DNA from: Deltaproteobacteria bacterium
GTDB taxonomy: Bacteria; Myxococcota; Kuafuiibacteriia; Kuafuiibacteriales; Kuafuiibacteriaceae
Assembly: GCA_016713425.1 (NCBI GenBank)
Contig: JADJPE010000005.1
Coordinates: 3,658,001 to 3,722,000, forward strand
Length of the DNA stretch: 64,000 bases
Reading direction: 5' to 3'
The notes beneath the pieces are model-generated. The model did not search any database. It was not told the origin of the DNA and worked only from the letters and a program-made list of their open reading frames with translations. Both the position numbers and the translations under genes were made by a program. Shown piece after piece: positions 1-7,896 of the stretch. Position 1 is the first letter of the stretch; each line of letters opens with the position of its first letter.

Positions 1-314
1 CGAAGCGCGCGTCCTTCTCGCCTCGACGCCTCCCGCGCGCTGTGAACCGAGTAGTGGGTCGCCCAAACACGAACGCGTTTCTGCTTCGCGCGGCGCGAAG
101 GCTGATCGAGCGCGACGTAAAGGTGCTCGCCCATGCCCACGTCGACGTGGCCGCTCTGCTCGCCGCCCGGTGAGGCACCGGTGCCGCGGTCCCATGCGGC
201 GTCGATGCCTCGCCCCCCCCCGGTCCCCGGCATCGTCTGGCAGGCCGACGAGATGCCAAAGAGGCCAAGGATGGCGAAGCGTGTCATGAACCGATAAATT
301 CCAATTTGATTCAT
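1..314 (-). CDS. putative lipoprotein, 3' end outside window
   Basis: This open frame reads leftward from an ATG at 314 (second in-frame ATG at 287) and is still open at base 1, so only about 104 N-terminal residues are visible. The N-terminus has a basic stretch followed by a hydrophobic run (residues 13-23) ending in ISSAC with Cys25, which resembles a lipoprotein signal peptide, although the residue three before the Cys is Ser rather than the usual Leu. A Gly-rich linker follows and then a basic region. No Shine-Dalgarno sequence is obvious at either start. No known domain is recognisable in this portion and its function is unknown. Confidence 0.5.
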   Translation of the reverse strand, partial: MNQIGIYRFMTRFAILGLFGISSACQTMPGTGGGRGIDAAWDRGTGASPGGEQSGHVDVGMGEHLYVALDQPSRRAKQKRVRVWATHYSVHSAREASRREGRAL

Positions 315-521
315 AACGACTCAAAGACGATTGTTACGCCTTGCGTCGGGTCGGAGTCGATGCACGCATGGTTGATGATGGGCCCATGAGCCCTCCATGT
401 CGAAGCTGCGGTCGTCGCGCTGCGGGACTTCGGCGCCCACACACCGGGTCATGTTGATGGCCGCACTCGGACCCACCCGTCGCACGCTCGAGGCAACAGC
501 CGCGAGGGCGGTCGAAGCGGC

Positions 522-648
522 GGCGAACGAGGTGACGGCGGCTGAAGCCGGGGCGAACGAGGCGGGGGCGAACGAGGTGGGGGCGGCTGAAGCGGAGGGC
601 GAACGAGGTGGGGGCGGCTGAAGCGGAGGGCGAACGAGGTGAGGGCGG
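522..648. repeat. 31-bp tandem repeat, intergenic
   Basis: Two identical 31-bp units lie head to tail at 569-599 and 600-630, flanked by degenerate copies from about 522 and a partial copy to 648. The core is CGAACGAGGTGGGGGCGG followed by CTGAAGC. The array fills much of the 340-bp gap between the left lipoprotein and the exchanger gene. Short frames through it on either strand are low-complexity Ala/Glu/Gly or Pro/Ala/Ser and I do not call them genes. No spacers are present, so it is not a CRISPR array. Confidence 0.85.
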
Positions 649-655
649 GTGCCGA

Positions 656-1765
656 TTATGCGGTCCGCTCGGACGCTTGACCCCCCGATCGGTGGCGCTT
701 CAGCGCCTGAAACGTGATGACGCACAAGGTCACGGCGGTGAGCGGGATGACGAAGGTGAGCATCGCCCATCGAAGTGGGGCCACGGCACCGTTTCCCATC
801 GCGTCGAGGATGAGATAGCCGACGTAGACCACGTAGTAGGAGAAGAAGAGGACCCCCTCCCACCGGTGGATGCGAAATCCGCTGAAGAAGATCGGAAGGC
901 AAGCGACGGCCGTTGCCAGCATGACCGGGATGTCGAAGCGGATCGCTTCCGGCGCGACGGGGACGCCCGCGGGCGCGGAGACCACCGACAGACCAAGAAC
1001 GAACAGGAGGTTGAGCAGGCAACTCCCCACGGCATTGCCGACGGCGATATCGCGCTCGTTTCGAAGGGCGGCGACGACCGACGTGGCGACTTCGGGGACG
1101 GACGTACCCACGGCCACGATCGTCAGTCCGATGACGAGGTCGCTGAGTCCAGCGGCCTTGGCGAGGCCCGTTGCGCCCGCCACGAGAATTCGGGCGCCGC
1201 CGGCGAGCAGGACGATGCCGACCAGGACCAGCAAGGCCTCACCCCACACGCGTGAACGGCGTCCGGTGGCGTACTCGGCGGCATACTCGCTGCGGACGGC
1301 CGGGCTTTCGCGGCGTCCTCGAAGCACCGCGAACACAACATAGCCGACGGCGCCCGCAAGCAGGATGGCGCCTTCGTACGTCTCGATTCTTCCGTCCCAA
1401 GCCATGCCCCATGTAAGCGCGGACGTGACGATCATGACTGGGACCTCGGCACGGACAAGGTTCTGAGCCACCGTGAGCGGGGTGATGATCGCGGTAAGAC
1501 CGAGGATGAAGAGGATATTGAAGATGTTGCTCCCGACGACGTTACCGATCGCGATCTCCGGTTCGCCGGCCCAGGCGGCGAAGACGCCGATGGCCGCCTC
1601 GGGCGCGCTCGTGCCGAAGGCGACGACCGTGAGGCCGATGAGGAGCGGCCCAAGCCCGAAGCGGCCGGCAATGCGCGACGCGCCTCGAATCAGGCCCTCG
1701 GCGCCCAGCGTGACCACGATGAGCCCACCCACGAGAAGCAGAACGTCGACCCACAGCCCATCCAT
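656..1765 (-). CDS. calcium/sodium antiporter (CaCA family, YrbG-like)
   Basis: A 369-aa integral membrane protein of the K+-dependent Na+/Ca2+ exchanger type, expected to export Ca2+ across the inner membrane against Na+ or H+. Two inverted alpha-repeats are visible: the first contains FGTSAPE and GNVVGSNIFNIL (about residues 50-90), the second contains VGTSVPE and GNAVGSCLLNLL (about residues 220-255). The acidic residue and the GNxxGS loop of each repeat are the known ion-binding elements of the family. About ten hydrophobic helices are spread over the length. It is slightly longer than E. coli YrbG (about 325 aa), the excess being at the C-terminus. The neighbouring genes give no functional link. 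Confidence 0.9.
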   Translation of the reverse strand: MDGLWVDVLLLVGGLIVVTLGAEGLIRGASRIAGRFGLGPLLIGLTVVAFGTSAPEAAIGVFAAWAGEPEIAIGNVVGSNIFNILFILGLTAIITPLTVAQNLVRAEVPVMIVTSALTWGMAWDGRIETYEGAILLAGAVGYVVFAVLRGRRESPAVRSEYAAEYATGRRSRVWGEALLVLVGIVLLAGGARILVAGATGLAKAAGLSDLVIGLTIVAVGTSVPEVATSVVAALRNERDIAVGNAVGSCLLNLLFVLGLSVVSAPAGVPVAPEAIRFDIPVMLATAVACLPIFFSGFRIHRWEGVLFFSYYVVYVGYLILDAMGNGAVAPLRWAMLTFVIPLTAVTLCVITFQALKRHRSGGQASERTA

Positions 1766-1811
1766 GACGTCCCTCCTTCGTTCCCAGCGCTCCGTGGGTC
1801 AAGCGCGGCCT

Positions 1812-2672
1812 CTACCTTCGGAAGACGCTGATGATGCCTGCGACCAGCTCCACGACGTCGAAGGCGTCGATGTCCCCGAAGCGCGAGGAATCCCAGCCCA
1901 TGCCGCCGGCGGCGCTGCCACTTCGTCGAAGCTGCTCGGCCATGTGGCGCTGGTGCGCGACCTCGGCCTTGAGCGCGTCGAGCTCGAGGGCTCGCGTCTT
2001 GTCGAGGCCGCCGCCGCTTATGAAGGCCATGACGCGCCGGAGCTCCTCGGCGTCGAACCATGTGCCGTGATTCCTGCATACATCCAGGATGACGCCGGAG
2101 CGGCGCCCGAAGTTCGTCCGATTCATGAGCACGTCACACACTGGGCAGGGAACGTACTGGACCGGGTCGAGCCGAGGCGGGGTCGACCATTCGACGAGCG
2201 AAGCATCGACACGTGCCCGACGGTCTTCGTCTTCGACGATCGCGTCGAAGGTTTGTGTCTCGACGAACACGCCCCCGCACAGCGCGCACCGCTCCATGAA
2301 CGTCTCGCCGACCGTGTAGCCCTCGAGCGCGGGATGACCGGGGCAGCGCGGGCATTTTCTGGTGGGTCGGTGATCCGGCGATAGAACTGGATTCAGCGCG
2401 GCACGCCCGCAGTGGGTGCAGAAGCGGGCACCGCGCGGCATCATTCCAAAACATCGTGGGCAGCTCGAAACCGAGAGCGGCGAGCGGCAGTAGGTGCAGC
2501 TCGATGATGCGGGGTCGACGGCGGCACCGCACGCCGGGCACGAGATCAGGTCCGCTTGAAGGGCGGTTGCGGGCACCGTGAGCATCGCGCCACATCGGCA
2601 CCGAAGTTGCGCCCCCACGCCCATTCCGCGAACATCGTAGCGGGCCTGGCATTTCGCACATTCGGTCAGCAC
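1812..2672 (-). CDS. multi-zinc-ribbon (zf-TFIIB-type) protein
   Basis: A 286-aa protein from a GTG start at 2672, chosen because AAGGA lies eight bases upstream; the frame is open to 2708 but that extension looks non-coding. It contains a run of CxxC pairs: CAKC/CRC near the N-terminus, CPACG with CTYC, CPRC with CTHCG, then two longer zf-TFIIB-like modules (CPRCPGH...CALCGGVF and CPVCDVL...CRNHGTWFD). The C-terminus is amphipathic and hydrophobic. zf-TFIIB proteins of this sort are widespread in Myxococcota, but their targets are mostly unknown. Zinc binding is inferred from the Cys spacing; DNA or protein binding is only possible. It is divergent from the MFS gene. Confidence 0.8.
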   Translation of the reverse strand: MLTECAKCQARYDVRGMGVGAQLRCRCGAMLTVPATALQADLISCPACGAAVDPASSSCTYCRSPLSVSSCPRCFGMMPRGARFCTHCGRAALNPVLSPDHRPTRKCPRCPGHPALEGYTVGETFMERCALCGGVFVETQTFDAIVEDEDRRARVDASLVEWSTPPRLDPVQYVPCPVCDVLMNRTNFGRRSGVILDVCRNHGTWFDAEELRRVMAFISGGGLDKTRALELDALKAEVAHQRHMAEQLRRSGSAAGGMGWDSSRFGDIDAFDVVELVAGIISVFRR

Positions 2673-2766
2673 GCTCCCTATCCTTCGAGCCCATGGCGCC
2701 CGCGTCAACCCATGTTCGCGCCCACATCCGGTCGGTCATCCGCCGCGGACGTGGTAGGTACTCCGC

Positions 2767-4242
2767 GTGAGGCGCACCGACTTCGACCCTGTCCGCCGCG
2801 CCATGGCACTGTCGCGGGTCGATGCCTTGATGTTTGCGGTGATGGTCGGCTGCGGCGAGGCCTATTTCCTCGCCGACGGCGTGCGGCTCGGGGCCACGAC
2901 GGCTGAGCTCGGACTCCTGGTCGGACTTCCGTACTTCGTCGGGGCCTTGGGGCCACTCGTGACGGTCCTTCTGCTTGCCAAGTGGCGCCGACGCAAGCCG
3001 GTCGTCGTTCTGTCGGCCGCGAGCCAGGCCGTGGTCCTCAGCGCCCTCGCCGTGCTGACGGCGCTCGGTCGCCTGACACCCGCGCTTCTCATCGTCTTTG
3101 CTTGCGTCTATCAGGTCTTCGGCCAAGCCGCCGGGGTGGCCTGGAGCTCGTGGTACGGAGATGCCGTGCCATCGCGGCTGCGTGGCCGATATTTCGCGAG
3201 TCGAAGCGGCTGGGCGCATCTCGTGACGTCGGCGGCGGTGGTCGGGGCCGGGCTCTGCCTTCAGTTCCTCGAACCGGGCGCGGCCGGCGACGTTGCGCCC
3301 GGGCTTGGGGGGGCGGGCTATGTGATCATCTATGGGATTGCGTCGGCCGCGCGGCTCCTGTCCTCCGCTCTATTGGCCGCATCGCCCGAGCCCCGTTCGG
3401 CGCCTCTCGCTCGCCTCGCGACCCTGCGCTCGACGCTCAAGACGCCCAACGGGCGCGTGATGCAACGCCTCGTCCACTCGGTGGCCGCAATGCAGTTCGC
3501 GGTGTACGTCGGCGCAGCGTACTTCACACCTTTCATGCTGAGTGAGCTCTCGTTCTCCTACGCCGAGTACACGCTCGCGTCGGTGAGTCTCGTCATCATC
3601 AAGTTCCTCGCCATGAAAGGATGGGGTCGAAGCATTGACCGGGACGGCGCGCGCGTCGTTTACCTCCGGACGACGGTGCTCGTTGCGCTTGTCCCGATTC
3701 CCTGGATGTTGGCCCAGGGGCTGGGGGGTGTGCTTGCCGTTCAAGTCTTCGCGGGCTTGGCCTGGGGCGGGTATGAGGTCTCGCAGTTTACGCTTCTCCT
3801 GGAGGCCGCCAACGCCCGCCTTCGGCCTGCGCTCTTGGCTGGCTCCAACGTCGTCACCGGCTTCGCGCAGCTACTCGGGAGCCTGACCGGTGGCCTCGTC
3901 GCGGAGGCCGCGGGCAACGACTATCGCGTCGTCTTCGGTGCGACGTTCCTCGGGCGACTTGCGGCTGCGTTCTTCGTCGCGCCCTTGGTGCAGAAGGGTT
4001 CGGATTTGAGCCCACATCCGCGGGTCGTCCTCCGCATCCTCGGCATTCGTCCGGGCGGTGGGCTGGGGCACCGGCCCGTCGTCTTGGACACCGCGGTGGA
4101 TACGCCTTTGCCGGAGCTCTACACCGACGCTTCGGACGGCGCCGCTGCTTCGGACCGCGCGAGCGCTTCGGACCGCGCGAACGCTTCCGACGGCGTCGGT
4201 GACTCGGAGCGCACCGATGACACGGACCGGCGCCGCCGCTGA
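2767..4242 (+). CDS. major facilitator superfamily transporter
   Basis: A 491-aa membrane protein with about twelve predicted helices and the MFS layout of two six-helix halves. The loop after the first helices carries a basic KWRRRKP cluster, as in MFS cytoplasmic loop 2-3, and AWSSWYGDAVPSRLRGRYFA resembles the motif found in YxiO-like or lysophospholipid-type MFS carriers. The substrate cannot be deduced. The last 50 residues form a hydrophilic tail with degenerate ASDRA/ASDGA repeats (DNA about 4128-4205), probably cytoplasmic and not part of the transporter fold. The start is 95 bp from the divergent zinc-ribbon gene. Confidence 0.85.
   Translation: MRRTDFDPVRRAMALSRVDALMFAVMVGCGEAYFLADGVRLGATTAELGLLVGLPYFVGALGPLVTVLLLAKWRRRKPVVVLSAASQAVVLSALAVLTALGRLTPALLIVFACVYQVFGQAAGVAWSSWYGDAVPSRLRGRYFASRSGWAHLVTSAAVVGAGLCLQFLEPGAAGDVAPGLGGAGYVIIYGIASAARLLSSALLAASPEPRSAPLARLATLRSTLKTPNGRVMQRLVHSVAAMQFAVYVGAAYFTPFMLSELSFSYAEYTLASVSLVIIKFLAMKGWGRSIDRDGARVVYLRTTVLVALVPIPWMLAQGLGGVLAVQVFAGLAWGGYEVSQFTLLLEAANARLRPALLAGSNVVTGFAQLLGSLTGGLVAEAAGNDYRVVFGATFLGRLAAAFFVAPLVQKGSDLSPHPRVVLRILGIRPGGGLGHRPVVLDTAVDTPLPELYTDASDGAAASDRASASDRANASDGVGDSERTDDTDRRRR
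4128..4205. repeat. in-frame degenerate repeat, MFS C-terminal tail
   Basis: Degenerate 12- to 24-bp units built on GCTTCGGACCGCGCG encode an Ala-Ser-Asp-Arg-rich tail at the end of the MFS protein. The unit length is a multiple of three, so copy number could change without shifting the frame. Confidence 0.6.
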
Positions 4243-4480
4243 GAGATGCTTGCCGCACGCCGTCCCATCTCGGCCGCATCCCGCACGGGAAGGCGGCTCG
4301 AGCGGCGTGTGTTGGAGCGCCAGCGACAGAGTGGGCGCCGTGTCAAGTCTCTCGATCCGCGTGGCCTCAATCGCCCTGGTGAGTGAAATCCTCTGTCTCG
4401 ATGCCTGGCATGTTGGGTGCTTCGCACGTCGTCCGCCCGGACATTCGACGGGCTTTGAGGTAGTTTCTTAGGTCCCGCGT

Positions 4481-4645
4481 ATGAGAGACAGCGTCAGTAT
4501 TCAGCAGGCAAACCTCTGTGCGCGCTACAACCAAGGCGCTTGGAATCGGCAGAAAGCCGGCGCGCTCCGTTTGCTCCGTTGGACGGCCACCGTCTTCGTT
4601 GCGCTTGGCCTTGTGGCCGCCGGCGCGGTGCTCATGCGCTTTTAG
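4481..4645 (+). CDS. small predicted membrane protein
   Basis: A 54-aa frame from ATG 4481 to TAG 4645, in the 650-bp space between the MFS and Hsp20 genes. The N-terminal half is polar and resembles a cytoplasmic segment (ARYNQGAWNRQKAGALR). The C-terminal half is one clear transmembrane helix (TATVFVALGLVAAGAVLM) followed by RF. The upstream sequence has only a weak TTAGG about 12 bases before the ATG. It is a single-pass small protein with no recognisable family. The composition and single helix are convincing; expression is not shown. The remaining flanks (4243-4480 and 4646-4896) show no other gene. Confidence 0.45.
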   Translation: MRDSVSIQQANLCARYNQGAWNRQKAGALRLLRWTATVFVALGLVAAGAVLMRF

Positions 4646-4661
4646 CTTCCCATGTGATCGC

Positions 4662-4689
4662 TTGACGCTTCGAGCGATGGTTCTACCTT
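4662..4689 (+). promoter_or_regulatory. possible sigma-70 promoter upstream of hsp20 pair
   Basis: TTGACG (4662-4667) and TACCTT (4684-4689) are separated by 16 bp, matching five of six and four of six bases of the -35 and -10 consensus. The element lies about 210 bp before the first Hsp20 gene. No CIRCE element and no convincing sigma-32 -10 box was seen. Confidence 0.3.
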
Positions 4690-4896
4690 CCGGCCGCAAC
4701 GGAGCGGGGCGCCAACGACAGGCAGCCCAACGAAGCGTACGCCGGAGTCAGGGCGCTTGATGGTGCGCCGAGTCGTCCAGGCGTGTTGACGAAGACAGGT
4801 CGCGTTGTCCGAGGACGCCGGTGAGAAACAGTTTCTCGCGGCCCATGCGCTCGTCCGTCGGTGTGGCCCGCTCTCTTGTCGAAGGAGGTATGAGGC

Positions 4897-5358
4897 ATGC
4901 TCACGCGATGGTTTGATTCACCAACATGGTCTGGGTTCGGATCGGAACTCTCGGTTCTTCGATCCCTACTCGATGATGACTTTTCGACCTTCGGAAACCG
5001 GTTCGACCACATCTTTCGACGGAGTCCGGGTCTCTCGGTGCCACGCGTCGAAACGACGGATGAGCCGGAAGGTGTTGCTTTGCGCGCCTCGATGCCCGGT
5101 GTGTCCGACGCCGGACTCAAGGTCATTGTCCACGGGCAGACGCTCACGATCAAAGGTGAGCAAGCGAATGCGGTTCCCGAGGGCTACCAGGTTCTGCTCC
5201 GCGAGCGGAATCCGGTTCGCTTCCAGCAGTCCTTCACGCTCTCGACCGATCTCGATGGACCACGCGCCCAAGCACGACTCGAGAATGGCGTGCTCACGGT
5301 TCGGATTCCGAAGCGACCCGAGATGCAGCCGAAGACGATCGACGTGAAGGTTTCGTAG
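4897..5358 (+). CDS. Hsp20 family small heat-shock protein 1
   Basis: A 153-aa small heat-shock protein, an ATP-independent holdase that binds unfolding cytoplasmic proteins. The alpha-crystallin domain spans about residues 50-150: it starts at PRVETTDEPEGVALRASMPGV and includes the conserved LENGVLTVRIPKRPE segment near the C-terminus, corresponding to the family A-x-x-x-n-GVL motif. The N-terminal arm is aromatic-rich (WFDSPTWSGFG). The start is well supported by AAGGAGGT ten bases upstream. A second Hsp20 gene follows after 88 bp, so the two are probably one transcript. There is no C-terminal IxI motif in the usual form; IDVKVS may serve. Confidence 0.92.
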   Translation: MLTRWFDSPTWSGFGSELSVLRSLLDDDFSTFGNRFDHIFRRSPGLSVPRVETTDEPEGVALRASMPGVSDAGLKVIVHGQTLTIKGEQANAVPEGYQVLLRERNPVRFQQSFTLSTDLDGPRAQARLENGVLTVRIPKRPEMQPKTIDVKVS

Positions 5359-5359
5359 C

Positions 5360-5430
5360 GAGCGAGCGACACAGCGACACAGCGACACAGCGATAAGCGA
5401 GTCAGCGAGACAGCGAGACAGAGCGAGAGA
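5360..5430. repeat. short GCGACACA repeat between hsp20 genes
   Basis: The gap between the two Hsp20 genes is mostly GCGACACA-type octamers decaying into GCGAGACA units, ending just before the AAGGAGG ribosome-binding site of the second gene. Confidence 0.7.
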
Positions 5431-5446
5431 GAAGGAGGACAACGTC

Positions 5447-5815
5447 ATGAACACGACAACCGCAATGACTCAGCCCACGGGCCACGGCGCCTCGAAACCC
5501 GGGAGTGAGCCCACGCGGCGGACCGCCACCGCGCTGGTAGACGTCTACGAGAACCATGAGGAGTATCTTCTCGTGGCCGATGTTCCCGGAGCTCAGAAGG
5601 AGACGGTCGCCATTTCGTACCAGGACAACCAGCTCAGCTTGAGCGCGGGGGTCAACACGCGCGAAGGGGGCTTCGACTACAAGCGTGTCCTGACGGTGGG
5701 GTCTGACGTCGATTCGGAGAAGATACGCGCCGAGCTGGACCGAGGTGTGCTCAGGGTTCACCTGCCGAAGGCGGAATCGGCCAAGCCTCGCGAGATCCCC
5801 GTGACCGTCGCCTAG
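5447..5815 (+). CDS. Hsp20 family small heat-shock protein 2
   Basis: A 122-aa small heat-shock protein, shorter than and clearly diverged from the one upstream. The alpha-crystallin domain runs from about residue 28 (TALVDVYENHEEYLLVADVPG) to the end, with ELDRGVLRVHLPKAES carrying the GVL signature. The N-terminal arm is short and polar. AAGGAGG lies eleven bases before the ATG. The two small Hsps may form hetero-oligomers or act at different stages, as is known for paired sHsps in other bacteria; this is inference from tandem arrangement only. A hairpin begins at its stop codon. Confidence 0.92.
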   Translation: MNTTTAMTQPTGHGASKPGSEPTRRTATALVDVYENHEEYLLVADVPGAQKETVAISYQDNQLSLSAGVNTREGGFDYKRVLTVGSDVDSEKIRAELDRGVLRVHLPKAESAKPREIPVTVA

Positions 5816-5845
5816 ATGTGCTCGGCCGAAATGTCGAGCACGTCT
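5814..5845 (+). terminator. hairpin at end of hsp20 pair
   Basis: AGATGTGCTCG (5814-5824) pairs with CGAGCACGTCT (5835-5845), an 11-bp stem with one G.U pair and a 10-base loop that starts within the stop codon. No U-tract follows, so it may be a weak terminator or an mRNA 3'-stabilising hairpin. Confidence 0.5.
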
Positions 5846-5962
5846 GGGCGTTAGGCGTCTTTCGCACGCCCGCCTAGGCAAACGCACATGACGCGGACGT
5901 GGCCATCCCCCCGTCCGCGTCTAGGGTGCGCCCCTGACCAATCCGTGATACTTTGAGCAGGC

Positions 5963-7207
5963 TTGCAGCACGCGTGGGTCGCGTTGCCGCGGACGCGGCG
6001 GTCGATAGCCTTCTTTGGGGTGCTCGCATGCGTGGGCGCTGCGGCCTACGCGCGACCGGCCTCGCTCTTGGCCGCGGCGCCGGGCACGAGCCCGAACACG
6101 TCGTCCTCCGTCGCCCACGCGATTCCGAGCTCTACGGCCCGTGACGCGACGCGGAACCGAAAGGCGACCGATCCTCCACCGGAGGAGATCGCCCCCCGGC
6201 TGATTCTCTTGGGCACACGACCGTCTCTCGGTGGACACGTCGTCCCTGGAGAACGCCGACACCGCGGCGATTGGGAACCACCGAACACGGTCGTGTTCGC
6301 CTACGCGTCCGCGTGGCCGAACACGCTCCGGACGATGGTTCGGGCGACGTCGGCCGAGTCGGAGGTGGTCGTCCTGGTCACGGCGGATGACCACGAACGT
6401 GCGCTCCGCTGGTACGAGCGGTCTCGATTCGATGCCAAGCGCGTCAAGCTGGTCGAGACGTCGATCGAAAGCCCGTGGGTCAGAGACTATGGGCCTCTTC
6501 AGGTCTACAACGAGAACGGACGACTCGAACTCCTCGACGCGGACTATGCGCCCGATCGACCCGGTGACGACGAGATTCCCCTCGTCCTGGCCTCCCAGTT
6601 GCGTCTTCCTTTGCGACGTCTTCCTTTCGGCATCGACGGGGGCGCCTTGATCAGCAATGGGCGTGGTCTGTGTCTGATGACGCTCGATAGCTACTACGAG
6701 TCGGGCGCCCCCGAGCTGCCAGGTCCCGAACGTGATGAGCTCATGAACCAGCTTGGCTGCCAGATCCTTGCCCTGGTGCCGGCGCTCGAGGGCGAGCCGA
6801 CCGGTCACATCGACATGGTTGCACAGTTCCTGGGGCCGGATGTCATCGCCGTGGCCGAGGTCGATGCGCGTCGTTGGCGGTCGCATTATCTTCGCCTCGC
6901 GCAGGTCGTCGAAGGCGTGAAGCTCGCGGCCGAGGCGATCGGGATGACCGTGCGGGTCGAACGGGTTCCAATGCCTGTTCTGTCGAAGTCCCGCTTTCGA
7001 ACGTATCTGAACGGTCTTCCCTTGGCGCATACCTATCTGGTTCCTCGGTACCGGGATGTGCCCCGAGCCGAACAGGACGCGGCGCTTCGTGCGCTCGCGC
7101 TCGCGATGCCCCGCGTGAAGCTCAAGCCGATCGATGCCGACCGCATGATCTCGCTCGACGGGGCGGTGCATTGTCTCTCTTTGGGTATGAGCATTGATCC
7201 GCGCTGA
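5963..7207 (+). CDS. secreted agmatine/peptidylarginine deiminase-family protein
   Basis: A 414-aa protein of the guanidino-group-modifying superfamily (PAD_porph / agmatine deiminase fold), hydrolysing a guanidino group to a ureido product with release of ammonia. Family landmarks: WVRDYGP (substrate-binding Asp), FGIDGGALIS, GHIDM with the catalytic His, and GAVHC near the C-terminus with the nucleophilic Cys. The N-terminus (TRRSIAFFGVLACVG) looks like a signal peptide with an Arg pair and a possible lipobox VLAC, so the enzyme is probably exported, as for the bacterial peptidylarginine deiminase branch rather than cytosolic AguA. The start is a TTG at 5963, the first usable codon after an in-frame stop; it is uncertain. 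Whether the substrate is agmatine or peptidyl-arginine cannot be told. Confidence 0.82.
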   Translation: MQHAWVALPRTRRSIAFFGVLACVGAAAYARPASLLAAAPGTSPNTSSSVAHAIPSSTARDATRNRKATDPPPEEIAPRLILLGTRPSLGGHVVPGERRHRGDWEPPNTVVFAYASAWPNTLRTMVRATSAESEVVVLVTADDHERALRWYERSRFDAKRVKLVETSIESPWVRDYGPLQVYNENGRLELLDADYAPDRPGDDEIPLVLASQLRLPLRRLPFGIDGGALISNGRGLCLMTLDSYYESGAPELPGPERDELMNQLGCQILALVPALEGEPTGHIDMVAQFLGPDVIAVAEVDARRWRSHYLRLAQVVEGVKLAAEAIGMTVRVERVPMPVLSKSRFRTYLNGLPLAHTYLVPRYRDVPRAEQDAALRALALAMPRVKLKPIDADRMISLDGAVHCLSLGMSIDPR

Positions 7208-7281
7208 ACGCATCAGCGTGTGAATCCCGTCTGAACGTTTCGAGGTTTCGAGGTTTGGATGTTTGGAGGTTTGAGGTGAAG

Positions 7282-7860
7282 ATGGAAGTTCCTCGACGGC
7301 ATCATGTGCTCGACGCGCCGCTGGACGACGCCTTCGAAGGCATGGCGCAGGTGCTCTTCGGCATGGGGTGTTTCTGGGGCGCCGAGCGAAAGTTCTGGAC
7401 CGAGCCGGGCGTGGTTTCGACCGCGGTCGGATACGCGGGCGGTCGGACCGCGAATCCAACCTACGAGGACGTTTGTCGCGGACGCACGGGGCACGCCGAG
7501 GTCGTCCGTGTCGTTTTTGACCCTGAGAAGACGAGCCTCGGGTGTTTGCTCGGCGTTTTCTGGGAGAACCACGATCCCACGCAAGGCATGCGCCAGGGCA
7601 ACGATGTGGGGTCTCAATACCGATCGGTCGTGTATGTCGCGGACGAAGCCGCCGTTGAAGACGTGCTCAGGTCTCGGGACATCTATCAGCGCGCCCTGGC
7701 GGCCGCTGGCCTCCAACCGATCACGACCGAGATCGGTGTCGCGGGGCCCTTCTACTTCGCTGAGGCCTATCATCAGCAGTACCTCGCCAAGAATCCCGGC
7801 GGCTATTGTGGACTCGGGGGCACCGGTGTTTCGTGGCCGAGTGACGCCCCTTATTGCTGA
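7282..7860 (+). CDS. msrA: peptide-methionine (S)-S-oxide reductase MsrA
   Basis: A 192-aa MsrA that reduces methionine-S-sulfoxide in oxidised proteins. The catalytic Cys lies in GMGCFWGAE; the conserved FWENHDPTQ, GSQYRSVVY and YHQQYLAKNPGGYC segments follow. The last Cys before GLGG is the candidate recycling cysteine. An upstream in-frame ATG at 7255 exists, but the ATG at 7282 has TGAGG five bases and GGAGG twelve bases before it, and the extra residues look non-coding and overlap a GAGGTTT repeat. It is convergent with the CheA-like gene, with a 36-bp gap. Confidence 0.93.
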   Translation: MEVPRRHHVLDAPLDDAFEGMAQVLFGMGCFWGAERKFWTEPGVVSTAVGYAGGRTANPTYEDVCRGRTGHAEVVRVVFDPEKTSLGCLLGVFWENHDPTQGMRQGNDVGSQYRSVVYVADEAAVEDVLRSRDIYQRALAAAGLQPITTEIGVAGPFYFAEAYHQQYLAKNPGGYCGLGGTGVSWPSDAPYC

Positions 7861-7896
7861 TCGGGCCCCTAGCTTTTCGTGGCGCGGGATGGCTGC

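Noticed and set aside
397..621. Plus-strand 74-aa frame through the 31-bp repeat
   Set aside because: Ala/Glu/Gly low-complexity product made by the repeat itself, with no ribosome-binding site and no folded segment.
5921..7459. 512-aa minus-strand frame
   Set aside because: Antisense to the deiminase and msrA genes, which have clear family motifs on the plus strand.
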